A stretch of 64,000 bases of DNA, taken from assembly GCA_024235795.1 (NCBI GenBank), contig JACKLR010000001.1, forward strand, positions 558,001 through 622,000, written 5' to 3'. A program made the translations under genes and the position numbers. The stretch is from Burkholderiales bacterium. Its GTDB lineage: Bacteria > Pseudomonadota > Gammaproteobacteria > Burkholderiales > Nitrosomonadaceae. Under the pieces are notes generated by a model, which ran no database searches, had not been told where the DNA came from, and was given only the letters and a program-made list of their open reading frames with translations. This document shows positions 46,731 to 56,721 of this stretch, one piece after another; the stretch's first letter is position 1; each line of letters opens with the position of its first letter.

Positions 46731-48321
46731 ACATGAAGTTGGGCGCCGCCGCACATTTGCAATTATTTCGCACCCGGACGCGGGTAAAACCACGTTAACT
46801 GAAAAACTGTTAATGTATGCTGGCGCGATTCATATCGCCGGTAGTGTCAAGGCACGTAAAGCCAGCCGGCATGCCACATCCGACTGGATGGATATCGAAA
46901 AGCAGCGCGGCATTTCCGTAGCCAGTTCGGTCATGCAAATGGAGTATCGGGATTGTGTCATCAATCTGCTTGACACACCCGGACACCAGGATTTTTCTGA
47001 AGATACCTATCGCGTTCTGACTGCTGTTGACGCGGCGCTCATGGTTATTGACGCCGCCAATGGTGTTGAAGCGCAGACATTGCGTTTACTGGAAGTCTGC
47101 CGTGCACGCAACACGCCTATACTCACTTTTGTCAACAAAATGGATCGCGAAGTACAGCCTCCACTCGACCTGATTGATGAAATTGAACGCACACTTGGCA
47201 TGGACGCCATACCATTCACCTGGCCAATTGGAATGGGCCGTCAGTTTCAAGGCGTTTTTGATCTGCGCAAAAAAGGAATCCGTGTTTTTAAACCTGGCGC
47301 CGACCGCGCCAATAGCGATGATGAATTTATTACCGCACTTGACGACCCTGCTGTACAGAAACGCTTCGGCTCAAGCCTGAACGATGCGCAAGAAGAAATC
47401 GAACTCATCGAAGGCGCGTCACCGGATTTTAATCAGGATGAATTTCTGGCCGGCCATCAAACGCCGGTATTTTTTGGTTCAGCCATCAATAATTTCGGCG
47501 TACGCGAAGTTCTGGATGCGCTGGTTGATCTGGCGCCCCACCCCGAGCCCCGCAAAGCAATGCAGCGGGAAGTTTTACCCGACGAACAGAAATTCAGCGG
47601 CGTGGTATTTAAAATCCAGGCCAATATGAATCCGGCGCACCGGGACAGGATTGCATTTTTACGCGTGTGTTCAGGTCAGTTCAAACGCGGCATGAATTTA
47701 AAAGTTGCCCGCAGCGGTAAAGACATCCGTACCAGCACCGTGGTATCGTTTTTATCGCAGCGCAGGGATATTCTGGAAGAAGCTTTCCCGGGCGACATTA
47801 TCGGCATCCCCAATCATGGCACCTTGCAACTCGGCGACACATTGACAGAAGGCGAATCACTGCAATTCACCGGCCTGCCATTTTTTGCCCCGGAAATCTT
47901 CCGCACCGTGGAAATCGCCGATCCGTTGCGCAGCAAACAATTAAAACTGGGGCTCACCCAATTGGGTGAGGAAGGGGCGATACAGGTTTTCCGGCCGCAT
48001 ATTGGCAATACATTGTTATTGGGCGCGGTCGGCATTCTCCAGTTTGAAGTCGTCACCCATCGCCTGCAAAATGAGTATGCGGTCGCTGCACGAATTGCTC
48101 CGGCCAAATACCAATTGGCACGCTGGGTAACGGCGGATGACGCCCGCGAACTGCAACGCTTCATTGAGGCCAATGCGCACCGCATCGCTTACGACGCTGT
48201 TGATGCGCCGACTTTTCTGGCTTCATATGGCGCTGAAATCAGCGTTGCGGAAGAGAACTGGCCGTCAATCCGGTTTCATAAAATGCGCGAACATGCCGGC
48301 TTGATCTTCCAAACGCAGTAA
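46720..48321 (+). CDS. prfC: Peptide chain release factor 3
   Basis: GTPase that recycles RF1/RF2 from the ribosome. 533 aa. G1 motif HPDAGKTTLTEKL at about residues 19-31, G2 region RGISVASSVM, G3 DTPGHQDFSED, G4 NKMDRE. Length and C-terminal RF3 domain are normal. It starts 11 bp inside the transporter ATPase gene. Confidence 0.97.
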   Translation: MSIKHEVGRRRTFAIISHPDAGKTTLTEKLLMYAGAIHIAGSVKARKASRHATSDWMDIEKQRGISVASSVMQMEYRDCVINLLDTPGHQDFSEDTYRVLTAVDAALMVIDAANGVEAQTLRLLEVCRARNTPILTFVNKMDREVQPPLDLIDEIERTLGMDAIPFTWPIGMGRQFQGVFDLRKKGIRVFKPGADRANSDDEFITALDDPAVQKRFGSSLNDAQEEIELIEGASPDFNQDEFLAGHQTPVFFGSAINNFGVREVLDALVDLAPHPEPRKAMQREVLPDEQKFSGVVFKIQANMNPAHRDRIAFLRVCSGQFKRGMNLKVARSGKDIRTSTVVSFLSQRRDILEEAFPGDIIGIPNHGTLQLGDTLTEGESLQFTGLPFFAPEIFRTVEIADPLRSKQLKLGLTQLGEEGAIQVFRPHIGNTLLLGAVGILQFEVVTHRLQNEYAVAARIAPAKYQLARWVTADDARELQRFIEANAHRIAYDAVDAPTFLASYGAEISVAEENWPSIRFHKMREHAGLIFQTQ

Positions 48322-48393
48322 AAACGCGCTGCTGAAACCTTCGACGAGAATACACTTAACAAACATTATCGCTAACAGGAGCAACGATCCGTA

Positions 48394-49260
48394 ATGATCC
48401 ACAGCATGACCGGCTACGCCGCCCGAACGCAGACAACAGCGCACGGCACGCTGAATCTTGAACTGCGCGCCGTCAATAACCGTTATCTGGACATTCTGTT
48501 GCGCCTGCCCGATGATTTCCGCCCGCTGGAACCGGTCATCCGTGAACAAATCACGCAACAACTCAATCGCGGAAAAATCGAATGCCGGCTCAGCTTCACA
48601 CCGCTTGCAAGCACCGATAATCCGCAGCAACTGAATACCGGATTACTGCAAAAACTTCAGGATCTTGACCGATCCGTCAAATCCACTCTGCCTGAAGCAC
48701 AAAGCCTGTCGGTTGCCGACATACTCAACTGGCCCGGCATGCTCGGCAGCAGCAACGTACCCATTGCCGGATTGCATGAAACTATCATGACGCTTTTACA
48801 GCAAACACTGCAAGAATTCCAGGCAGCCCGCGCGCGTGAAGGTGAAAAATTAAAAGCCATACTACTTGAACGTGCCGCGCAAATGCGTCAACAGCTCAGC
48901 ATCACATCGCCACGCATTCCCAACCTGATTGCCGCGTTTGAAGAAAAACTGAGAACACGCCTGCAGGAAGCGCTTGATAATTCCGATGACGACCGGATAC
49001 GTCAGGAAATCACATTCTTTGCGGCAAAAATCGATATCGATGAAGAATTATCCCGACTAAACACCCATCTGGATGAAGTCGAACGCATCCTGAACACAGG
49101 CGGCGCAGTCGGCAAACGGCTCGATTTCCTCATGCAGGAACTCAACCGCGAAGCCAATACCGTCGGCTCCAAATCTGCCGATATTGAAATTTCAAAAATT
49201 GCGATGGCGATGAAAGTTTTAATCGAACAAATGCGTGAGCAGGTACAAAATATCGAATAA
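48394..49260 (+). CDS. yicC: YicC family stress-induced RNase-like protein
   Basis: 288 aa, complete YicC/YloC protein, recently linked to RNA cleavage. N-terminus MIHSMTGYAARTQTT and C-terminus LDFLMQELNREANTVGSKSADIEIS are diagnostic. Preceded by a purine-rich AGGAGC ribosome binding site. It marks the right edge of the ordinary genes before the accessory island; a perfect 16-bp palindrome (49264-49279) follows its stop. Confidence 0.96.
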   Translation: MIHSMTGYAARTQTTAHGTLNLELRAVNNRYLDILLRLPDDFRPLEPVIREQITQQLNRGKIECRLSFTPLASTDNPQQLNTGLLQKLQDLDRSVKSTLPEAQSLSVADILNWPGMLGSSNVPIAGLHETIMTLLQQTLQEFQAARAREGEKLKAILLERAAQMRQQLSITSPRIPNLIAAFEEKLRTRLQEALDNSDDDRIRQEITFFAAKIDIDEELSRLNTHLDEVERILNTGGAVGKRLDFLMQELNREANTVGSKSADIEISKIAMAMKVLIEQMREQVQNIE

Positions 49261-49263
49261 TGC

Positions 49264-49279
49264 GCACTCGGCCGAGTGC
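49264..49279. repeat. 16-bp perfect palindrome after yicC
   Basis: GCACTCGGCCGAGTGC, fully self-complementary, 4 bases after the yicC stop and immediately before the nested palindromic repeat. It has no T-run, so calling it a terminator would be a guess. Confidence 0.6.
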
Positions 49280-49280
49280 T

Positions 49281-49360
49281 GTAGGGTGCCAATAAGCGAA
49301 GCGCATTGCACCATAATGCCACGCCCAATGGTGCAATGCCCGTCGGTTATTGCACCCTAC
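49281..49360. repeat. Nested palindromic repeat, copy A
   Basis: 80-bp element: outer arms GTAGGGTGCC.AATA and TATTGCACCCTAC, inner arms GCATTGCACCAT and ATGGTGCAATGC. It is the best-preserved of three related copies (others near 55811 and 59158), each just downstream of an FGE-like gene or in the space before the next operon gene. It resembles REP/MITE-type intergenic repeats with the core AAGCGAAGCGCATTGC. Confidence 0.85.
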
Positions 49361-49478
49361 CCAACATTCCCCGACACGCAGCCCATCCTCCGCTTGAGCC
49401 CTTTTCTTGGTTAAGCACTCCGTCGCGCTACGGTCAACCGGCTGCTGGCCTGCCCTGACTGACCTGACCGGCTTGAGC

Positions 49479-50285
49479 TCAATGACCTCGGGCAAGACGA
49501 AAGCCAGTACTGTTGTTGCGGTCAGACGGATCGTCGTGAACGCGGTCAGCAGAACGGCAGAACCCGCCGAGGCTGACCCACGAGCCGCCGCGCAACACGC
49601 GCCTGCCTGCGGTACCCGAACCTCGTGGATCGGTTCCCGATCCTGACGGGTAATCACCATACCTATCCTGACACCATTCCCATACATTACCATGCATCTG
49701 ATACAGCCCCCAGTCATTACACGGTAATGCCTTCACGTCGACAGTTTGTCCCCGGTATTCGCTTTTTCTACCGTTGTTATAGGGATTGTCTCCATCAAAA
49801 TTAACCAGTGTCGAATCAATCTGGTCGCCCCAACTAAATGGCGTCGTTGTGCCCGCACGGCACGCATATTCCCATTGCGCTTCGGTTGGCAGGCACAATT
49901 TCAATTCCGCTTTCAATCCATTCATTTTATCGATAAAGGCATGTGCATCGTCCCAACTGATAGTTTCAACCGGGCGTTCGTCCCCTTTAAAATTACTGGG
50001 ATTATCACCCATCACTACCTGCCATAAAGCTTGCGTCACCGGCGTATCCGCGATCCAGAATCCTCTTGTCAATGTGACTTCATGCTGCAACTCGTCACCA
50101 TATCGCTCCGGTTCATCCTCCGGCGACCCCATCAAAAACGTCCCCGGCTCGCACCAGCGGAATGCCTGCCGCACGCCTTTATAGGTGAACGCCATCCACA
50201 ACCCGAATTCATCCTCGCCCCAGTCGGACGCCCAGGCTTCGGGGAATTCTTCGGGAAAAACGGTGTGTTTGCGGATTTTTAACAT
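49479..50285 (-). CDS. FGE/SUMF1-fold protein, free-standing module 1
   Basis: 268 aa, no signal peptide. N-terminal 45 residues (WASDWGEDEFGLWMAFTYKG) lead into the FGE-sulfatase fold with FLMGSPEDEPER, FWIADTPVTQALWQ, LCLPTEAQWEYACRAGT, QMHGNVWEWCQD and RVLRGGSW. The C-terminus has a hypervariable patch around CRSA before STGFRLAR. The two catalytic cysteines of genuine FGE are not both present, only one Cys (in FCRSA) being near that place, so ligand binding is more likely than catalysis. In the variable patch nearly all codons are NNY. Last gene of the TIR-AAA-fusion operon, 28 bp after the fusion gene. Confidence 0.88.
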   Translation of the reverse strand: MLKIRKHTVFPEEFPEAWASDWGEDEFGLWMAFTYKGVRQAFRWCEPGTFLMGSPEDEPERYGDELQHEVTLTRGFWIADTPVTQALWQVVMGDNPSNFKGDERPVETISWDDAHAFIDKMNGLKAELKLCLPTEAQWEYACRAGTTTPFSWGDQIDSTLVNFDGDNPYNNGRKSEYRGQTVDVKALPCNDWGLYQMHGNVWEWCQDRYGDYPSGSGTDPRGSGTAGRRVLRGGSWVSLGGFCRSADRVHDDPSDRNNSTGFRLARGH

Positions 50286-50313
50286 GACTTGTTACATGAT
50301 GGAATGCTCGTGG

Positions 50314-53307
50314 TTATTGCACCTTTCCTAAAACCCTGACTGGTTTGATTCCATGACTTCGAGCAAGGCGAAATCCAGTAAAGTTGTAACTGTGAGAAAG
50401 CGGCACATCGTGATCTCTGCTTGCTGAACGGCAAGATTTACCACTCCGATACCATGACCCTCCACGTAATACACATGTATGTGCTGAAACTGGCCCCTTT
50501 GGATCAATAACAAGCTCGGCTTGATAACGACTATACCAATCTTGGCACCATTCCCATACATTTCCATGCATTTCAAACAAGCCCCATAAATTTGGAGGGT
50601 AATTTTTAACGTTAATAGTCTGCATTGATTCGTCCTTATTCCAATTAAAAGACTCATAATCCAAATTCCCGCTATAATTCACTTTGTCTCGCGACAATTC
50701 ACCTTCAAAATTAAATGCACCGGTTGTTCCCGCCCTGCAGGCATTCTCCCATTCGGCTTCAGTCGGTAACCGTAGCCTTAATAATGAGTAATATTTTTTA
50801 AGTCGTTGAAGCAAATCTTGAACATCATTCCAACACACACTTTCAACCGGTTTCAATTCACCTTTAAAGCGGCTGGGGTTATGATGCATTAAATTTGACC
50901 ATAATGCTTGGGTGCACGTCGTATCCGCCATCCAATAACCTTGTGTGAGAATGACCTTGTGCTGAATTTCATCATCTTTACGCCCAATCTCATCCTCCGG
51001 CGAACCCATCATGAAACTTGTGGGTTCGATCCAGCGGAAACGCTGGATGACGCCAGCGATGTCGGCATCGGCGTAAAATCCGTATTGGTCGCGCCCGGCA
51101 GCGACTGCCCAATCGGGCTTCTGCGTATCTGCCGAAACAGATAGATAAAACCAGAAACCGGGTAACATACCTGCTTGGGAATCCCATTCGGGTGGATGCC
51201 AGTACCAGCGGTAGACTTCGTTTTGCTGGCTCATCGATTCGGCGTACAGCCCTTCACTGCCACTGCCGATGAATTGCATCCAGTCCTGTTTCTGCTGTTG
51301 CGTGGCGATGACGTCAATGGTGAATCGCTCACGGCCAATCTGGAACGTGTGCTGACCATTAGATGGAAACTTGAATGCCCTGTTTTCGGCTTGTGCCAAA
51401 TCGAGACTGACGATGCGTTGCTGCCCTCGCCCGTCATCATGAATATGAAAAATCCGGGTATCTTCCAGCGATAATTTCAATATCAACGCGCCGGATTGAG
51501 CGTGATTTTCCCAATCATCCAATGTTTTCAGCGACACTGTATTCCCGGAAGCAAGTACCAGTTTGTTAGCTTCCTGCCGCAACAAGTAGGGTTGACGCAT
51601 TTGAATCTGATTAATATACCCCAACACGGTTTCTATCTCGGATTGCGTCAGATTGGATGGCCATTCAATTTCTGCATTACCTTTAAGTTGGGCATCCTGC
51701 ATGCGTGAAAAAGCCAGAAACGGCAGCCAGTATGCATGCCGATGCCGCCAGGCCGGGGATTCATGCCGCGCCAAATGGCGTTTTACCCAACCGTGCAACA
51801 GGTTATTTTGTGGATTTTCACGGTATGTAGCAACCATATCCTGCAAAAACTTTTCTGTTGCAGCATCAACGTCGTTTGGCAGCGTTAATCCGAGTAGCTT
51901 CAGGTTATACATGGCTTCAAAATACAACACATCCGGATAAAATGCGTGAAAGCGGCCTGTTAATTCGATCAATTTTTGCTGCTGCTCCGACGACAAATTC
52001 GCAATCAAATGGTGTGCTTTTTCAAGGAAATGGATTTTGCTGCCAACCTGCCAACCCCATTCGTCACCTTCGCTGATGACTGCGGCATGTCGCCAGACTG
52101 CCGTTTCATGACCGATGTCATGGCCTCCCGGCATCAAATAGCGCAGCGCTCGCAGCAGGCCGCTGTCGATGCGCACACTCGCAAAACAGGCCGACAGCAG
52201 TTGATCGATGCTATTCGTATGATGACGCCTCTCCTTCTCAAACTGGACATCACCTTTGAGTAGTTTCAGGCGGCTCGTCCTGTCCCATACCACGCAATCA
52301 AAATATTTCAGGAGTCGAGAATCAATATTCCGCTCGGCAACCGGCATCAGCACGGTAGCACGCCAGCCCTGTGCATTGAGAATTTGCCCGAACGCCAGCC
52401 AGCTATACAATACCTGCCGCGATTGCGAATGCATAGCCAGATCACTGAGAATAATAATCGGTGTACCCGGTTCGGGTGCGCGCCACGGTTCGATGATTTC
52501 GTGTTGCTGGTCATAACGCGCAATCGTACCGCCCGGCTCATCGTAGATGTATTGCACATCTAGCCCTTCATCACCGCGCAATTGCACCAACCGCTCGCGC
52601 AGTTTCAAAAAATCGCGCCGGTACGGAAAATTATCGTCATTAATATCGATCAACACCCGCGCCTTCGCCGACCAGCTGTAACGCTGCTTGCGCGGAATAC
52701 GCCGGATCATCTCACCATTCGCCACTTGTTTGACGAGTTGCACCGTGTCCGGTTTGCGTCCTTCCACCTGATCACCGAGGATTTTTTGCAGAAAAGGTAA
52801 CAGGCGTGACCAGACAGTTAGTTCCGTATGCAATGGTTTGACTTGATGACTTGCCGGTATCCGTGTCGCTGTTTCCTGCAATAGTGTAGGAGACGCTTGG
52901 GTAAACCAGTTGGGCGAGCCCATTACATCGGTTTCAGCATGGTTTTGTGTTTGATCGACAGCGCGTGATGTGATGCGGTAATACGAAGCCGATGTTGCAA
53001 CGGATGGAACGGATTCCTCGCTGTGTTCCGACCCCAGGTCTGTTGGCATGACATCGTCCGAATCGATTTGATTATCGACATCCTTGTCACCATCCTCGGC
53101 AAAGTCGGATTGTAACGGTGGCAGCAACACCGGTTGATCAGTAACAACCGGAATTTTCTCAAACCCCAGTATGGCCGCGATTTGTTCGTGCTGTTCAGGA
53201 TTGAGCGTTGTTAATCCCCATAACAATTCAGCACGATTTACACAGCTCTTGCCGCGAACGAATGGCTGACCGGCTGATTTGGTGATATCGGCTATTTTAT
53301 TTATCAT
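50314..53307 (-). CDS. Large multi-domain protein with C-terminal FGE-fold module
   Basis: 997 aa. Parts: a small N-terminal helical segment (about 1-50), an acidic disordered linker (60-130), a region resembling a von Willebrand A / Rossmann fold (about 225-400: ARVLIDINDDNFPYRRDFL, TPIIILSDLA, GWRATVLMPVAE), a helical middle, a beta-rich part, and from about residue 725 an FGE/SUMF1 module (MGSPEDEIGRKDDE, LRLPTEAEWENACRAGT, EMHGNVWEWCQDWY, CVLRGGSW, FTGFRLAR) with a 14-residue tail. The vWA-like call is tentative: no intact DxSxS metal site is seen. Overlaps the AAA+ gene by 11 bp. I do not know a characterised homologue. Confidence 0.8.
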   Translation of the reverse strand: MINKIADITKSAGQPFVRGKSCVNRAELLWGLTTLNPEQHEQIAAILGFEKIPVVTDQPVLLPPLQSDFAEDGDKDVDNQIDSDDVMPTDLGSEHSEESVPSVATSASYYRITSRAVDQTQNHAETDVMGSPNWFTQASPTLLQETATRIPASHQVKPLHTELTVWSRLLPFLQKILGDQVEGRKPDTVQLVKQVANGEMIRRIPRKQRYSWSAKARVLIDINDDNFPYRRDFLKLRERLVQLRGDEGLDVQYIYDEPGGTIARYDQQHEIIEPWRAPEPGTPIIILSDLAMHSQSRQVLYSWLAFGQILNAQGWRATVLMPVAERNIDSRLLKYFDCVVWDRTSRLKLLKGDVQFEKERRHHTNSIDQLLSACFASVRIDSGLLRALRYLMPGGHDIGHETAVWRHAAVISEGDEWGWQVGSKIHFLEKAHHLIANLSSEQQQKLIELTGRFHAFYPDVLYFEAMYNLKLLGLTLPNDVDAATEKFLQDMVATYRENPQNNLLHGWVKRHLARHESPAWRHRHAYWLPFLAFSRMQDAQLKGNAEIEWPSNLTQSEIETVLGYINQIQMRQPYLLRQEANKLVLASGNTVSLKTLDDWENHAQSGALILKLSLEDTRIFHIHDDGRGQQRIVSLDLAQAENRAFKFPSNGQHTFQIGRERFTIDVIATQQQKQDWMQFIGSGSEGLYAESMSQQNEVYRWYWHPPEWDSQAGMLPGFWFYLSVSADTQKPDWAVAAGRDQYGFYADADIAGVIQRFRWIEPTSFMMGSPEDEIGRKDDEIQHKVILTQGYWMADTTCTQALWSNLMHHNPSRFKGELKPVESVCWNDVQDLLQRLKKYYSLLRLRLPTEAEWENACRAGTTGAFNFEGELSRDKVNYSGNLDYESFNWNKDESMQTINVKNYPPNLWGLFEMHGNVWEWCQDWYSRYQAELVIDPKGPVSAHTCVLRGGSWYRSGKSCRSASRDHDVPLSHSYNFTGFRLARSHGIKPVRVLGKVQ

Positions 53308-54289
53308 GCATCACCGGATATTTGCGCAAAGCAAATTCGTTGATTTTGTCGAACAATTTTACTTGCTCGTCTTCGGTTTTGCCCAGCACTGACAAGGCGC
53401 GCAGCATATCGAGATATTCCGCCTGACCGGGTGGTGTCACACCTTTTTCCATAGCCGTTTTCCGGTCCTTGATCAATTGCTCGGCTGCTTGCGAACGAAC
53501 GTTCGGCGAACAAAGATTGCCAAAATGCAATTGGCCGCGCTGATCCAGTAGCTGGATCAATGCCTGATCATCCTTGGGTAAATCCAGATTCAACACCAGG
53601 CAACGGCGCACGAACGCGGCAGGCAATTCACGTTCTTCATTGGTGGTGATAATTACCAGCGGCGGAACGCTTCCTTTGCCACCGATGGTTGTTTTCAACC
53701 ACGGAATCTCAATGGCGTTATTGCCGAGAATTTCTAGCAGGCTGTTGGGCAGTTCGGCATTGGCCTTGTCGATTTCATCGATCAGGATCACACTGCTTTC
53801 GGCCTGCTGCCAGCCGGTTGGCTTTTCCGGCAATGATAATTGATATTGGCTGCTTTGATATACGGCATAAGCCGCATCCCAATCCAGCGCCCACCACAAC
53901 ACACCGGGCGAGATAAAGCGTTTGGTGTCGAGCAATATTTTTTTATCTTCGCCAGCTTTGATCGTTTGTGCTTCAGCCAAACGGCTGACCGCATCGAACT
54001 TCCACAGCAAATCCTGACCTTCAGTATGCGCATTGACCACTTCGTAAACAAACAAACGATTCAGCGCCACCGCCGCCGCATGCGCCAACTGACTTTTACC
54101 CGTACCCGGCTCTCCGCGCAACAAAACCGGACGGCAAGCCGCCAGGGCGGTTTTCAGCACGTTGATGCTTTTTTCGTCAAACTGATGCACCGTAGATGGC
54201 CATGAACCATACCGCGGCAGATTCAATTGCGTGGCCGCGTCCAGTTTGGCGATGTCTGCACTGATTCTCTCGAGAAATTCTGGATTCAT
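53297..54289 (-). CDS. MoxR-type AAA+ ATPase
   Basis: 330 aa single AAA+ domain. Walker A GEPGTGKS at residues 59-66, Walker B VILIDEID at 167-174, sensor-1 region VIITTNEERELP and arginine-finger region AAFVRRCLVLNLDLP. Related to MoxR/RavA/dynein-branch ATPases that remodel or activate partner proteins, frequently vWA proteins. Starts in a 4-bp overlap with the TIR gene and ends overlapping the fusion gene by 11 bp, so the three are almost certainly co-expressed. Confidence 0.9.
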   Translation of the reverse strand: MNPEFLERISADIAKLDAATQLNLPRYGSWPSTVHQFDEKSINVLKTALAACRPVLLRGEPGTGKSQLAHAAAVALNRLFVYEVVNAHTEGQDLLWKFDAVSRLAEAQTIKAGEDKKILLDTKRFISPGVLWWALDWDAAYAVYQSSQYQLSLPEKPTGWQQAESSVILIDEIDKANAELPNSLLEILGNNAIEIPWLKTTIGGKGSVPPLVIITTNEERELPAAFVRRCLVLNLDLPKDDQALIQLLDQRGQLHFGNLCSPNVRSQAAEQLIKDRKTAMEKGVTPPGQAEYLDMLRALSVLGKTEDEQVKLFDKINEFALRKYPVMHDK

Positions 54290-55716
54290 TTGGGCTTATA
54301 CTCTTCCAAGGTTTTATAAAAATCGCTGATCGCAACCATTAATTCAGCGTCTTCAACAATAAACGTTTCTTCGCATGCCCCCGATTTAATGCGTATGAAC
54401 GATAAATCCGGCAATAGCTTCCTGATTTCTTTTTGCACCGTGGCATCTGAGAGTGGTGACGTGGAATCATCTGGGAGCAGCAAAAAGTAATTTTTTCTGA
54501 GTTTGAGATTTTTCTGCTGTTTTCGTTGTTTGATGGTTCTTTGTAAAATATCCAGCGCGCGTGTTTCATCCACCTGACTGGATATTTCCTGATCCATTAC
54601 ACGCTGAAACAGGCGTTTGATAATATCCCGCACTACATCTTTTGAATGATAACCGGATTCCAGTGTAACACCCTTGCCACCCTGAAGATTTAAATCGTGG
54701 GATCCGTACTTGAAACGGGGAATGGTTTGTGCATGACGCGATACGACCACTTCCACACCGCCAAAACTCATGCCAGGCAACACTTGTTCACTTCCATGAT
54801 TCTGCATGCACTCACTCCGGTGCTGCGCCATCCATTCATTTTTGACATTGAACAAAACCAGCTTGGCCAAGGCGTCTTCCGCTGTCTGATACAGTTTCCT
54901 GATACCCGTGATGTCAGAACTAACCAATTCATCGTAACTGTTTACAAACGCGGACTGCAGATTTTGAATAATCTCGACAAACTGTCCATCCAGACACTTG
55001 TCGATGAGGTAACCATGCAGGCCCTCATCATCGGTCACATTCAAACCGCAGTTCTTGATGATCTGATCTCTGAACAACTCGGACTTCTTCAAATCCACCG
55101 CAAGTAATGTTTTAATCTCCGCTAGAAATACCGCATCGCCATTGGCCTGGTCATCAAGTCTTTTGGGCTGAATCCGGTCGAGTATCTGTGTGTACCGCTG
55201 CGCCTTGAGTTGATCCAACGTTGTTGTCAAACGGTTTGCAGCAAAATTAATCAGTTCGTTGATATTCTGATAGATATCGCGGCACAGTTTGACACGTTTA
55301 TGTTCTTCAATAAATACAGTCGGATCGCGCCCGGCTAATTTTGATTCTGCCCCTTCATATCTCTTCTTCCAGAAATCCGTTAAATCGATTCGGTAATCTT
55401 CATCCTGCACATCGATACCATCAACATAAATCGGATGCGCACGGTCATTGAAATCGCTTTTCTGCCAGGTTGTCAGTAGTTCGTACATACACCAGATGGA
55501 TTTGAAATAGGCATCGCTGAATAGCATTATGATATGTTTGCCACCGGCGAGATTATCCATATAATCACGAATCAGATCCCCATGCTGCATTGCATTGTTA
55601 TCGCGCATCAATTGAATATCACGCGCTCCACAAAGCTCTTCCAACTCGTCAACAATACCTGTATCACGCTCAACTTGCCAGGAATATGATACAAACACTT
55701 TGATATGTGATTTCAT
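54286..55716 (-). CDS. TIR domain protein, probable effector
   Basis: 476 aa. The first 140 residues are a TIR domain: KVFVSYSWQVERD (beta A), ELCGARDIQLMRDNNAM, IIMLFSDAYFKSIWCMYEL. Glu79 in WCMYEL sits where TIR NADases carry the catalytic glutamate. Residues 140-476 match nothing I recognise; they are mostly helical, with a late alpha/beta part (KNYFLLLPDD). Known bacterial TIR proteins deplete NAD+ or make cyclic ADP-ribose signals in defence; here that is inference. First gene of the overlapping TIR-AAA+-fusion set. Confidence 0.88.
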   Translation of the reverse strand: MKSHIKVFVSYSWQVERDTGIVDELEELCGARDIQLMRDNNAMQHGDLIRDYMDNLAGGKHIIMLFSDAYFKSIWCMYELLTTWQKSDFNDRAHPIYVDGIDVQDEDYRIDLTDFWKKRYEGAESKLAGRDPTVFIEEHKRVKLCRDIYQNINELINFAANRLTTTLDQLKAQRYTQILDRIQPKRLDDQANGDAVFLAEIKTLLAVDLKKSELFRDQIIKNCGLNVTDDEGLHGYLIDKCLDGQFVEIIQNLQSAFVNSYDELVSSDITGIRKLYQTAEDALAKLVLFNVKNEWMAQHRSECMQNHGSEQVLPGMSFGGVEVVVSRHAQTIPRFKYGSHDLNLQGGKGVTLESGYHSKDVVRDIIKRLFQRVMDQEISSQVDETRALDILQRTIKQRKQQKNLKLRKNYFLLLPDDSTSPLSDATVQKEIRKLLPDLSFIRIKSGACEETFIVEDAELMVAISDFYKTLEEYKPK

Positions 55717-55810
55717 TCAACATTCCTTGATGTAGAGAAGATTGGCCAATATTTGTACTGTGATCAAGAGAAAAATAAATCCGCGCTGTGTTCCATACCC
55801 AAATATTTTG

Positions 55811-55888
55811 CAGGGTGCCAATAAGCGAAGCGCATCGCACCATAAAACATGACCAACGGTGCAATGCCCGTTGGTTATTGCACCCTAC
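55811..55888. repeat. Nested palindromic repeat, copy B
   Basis: 78-bp relative of the element at 49281-49360, with outer arms CAGGGTGCCAATA and TATTGCACCCTAC and core AAGCGAAGCGCATCGC. Lies between the stop of FGE-fold module 2 (55901) and the TIR gene start (55716), where a promoter or processing site for the TIR operon would be expected. Confidence 0.8.
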
Positions 55889-55900
55889 TCGCTCTAGTTT

Positions 55901-56710
55901 TCATTGACTTCGAACAAGTCGAAAACCTGTGTAGTCATTGCATGCACTTGGTGAAACGAAACTACGATCAGCCGATCGGCAATCCCTCGCGCTTCCAATA
56001 ATCCAAGAACCTCCTCGTAATACACGAGCAAAACCTGATGATGGGCCGAGTGGATCAGTCGCATGTTCTGATGGGTATATACCATACCAATCTTGACAAT
56101 ACTCCCACACATTACCATGCATCTGATACAGTCCCCAGTCATTACATGGCAGCGCTTTGACTTCGACCGTTTGTTCTCGGTATTCGCTAGAACTACCTTT
56201 ATTATAAGGTTCGGTTCCATCAAAATTAACCAATGTCGAATCGATTTGATCACCCCAGCTAAATGGCGTCGTTGTTCCCGCACGGCACGCATATTCCCAT
56301 TGCGCTTCAGTTGGCAGGCAGAGTTTCAATTCCGATTTCAGGGCGTTCATTTTAGCGACAAACGCCTGAGCATCTTCCCAACTAATCATTTCAACCGGCA
56401 GTTCTTCGCCTTTAAATTTACTTGGATTATTATTCATCACCTCCTGCCATAAGGCTTGCGTCACCGGCGTATCGGCGATCCAAAAGCCTTTGGTCAATGT
56501 CACCTCATGCTGTAATTCATCATCCAGACGCTCTGGTTCATCTTCTGGCGATCCCATCAAAAACGTTCCCGGTTCACACCAGCGAAACGCCTGACGCACG
56601 CCTTTGTACGTGAACGCCATCCACAACCCGTATTCATCCTCGCCCCAGTCGGACGCCCAACTTTCGGGAAATTCTTCGGGTAGAATTTTGTGTTTGCGGA
56701 TTTTGAGCAT
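55901..56710 (-). CDS. FGE/SUMF1-fold protein, free-standing module 2
   Basis: 269 aa, same layout as module 1: ASDWGEDEYGLWMAFTYKG, FLMGSPEDEPERLDDE, FWIADTPVTQALWQEVM, LCLPTEAQWEYACRAGT, QMHGNVWEYCQDWYG, RVLRGGSW, hypervariable patch, YTGFRLVR. Belongs with module 3 by its N-terminus (PEEFPESWASDW; EDEYG). No catalytic Cys pair. It lies 11 bp downstream of module 3 and upstream of repeat copy B. Confidence 0.88.
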   Translation of the reverse strand: MLKIRKHKILPEEFPESWASDWGEDEYGLWMAFTYKGVRQAFRWCEPGTFLMGSPEDEPERLDDELQHEVTLTKGFWIADTPVTQALWQEVMNNNPSKFKGEELPVEMISWEDAQAFVAKMNALKSELKLCLPTEAQWEYACRAGTTTPFSWGDQIDSTLVNFDGTEPYNKGSSSEYREQTVEVKALPCNDWGLYQMHGNVWEYCQDWYGIYPSEHATDPLGPSSGFARVLRGGSWIIGSARDCRSADRSFVSPSACNDYTGFRLVRSQ

Positions 56711-56721
56711 GGTAAGCTTTT

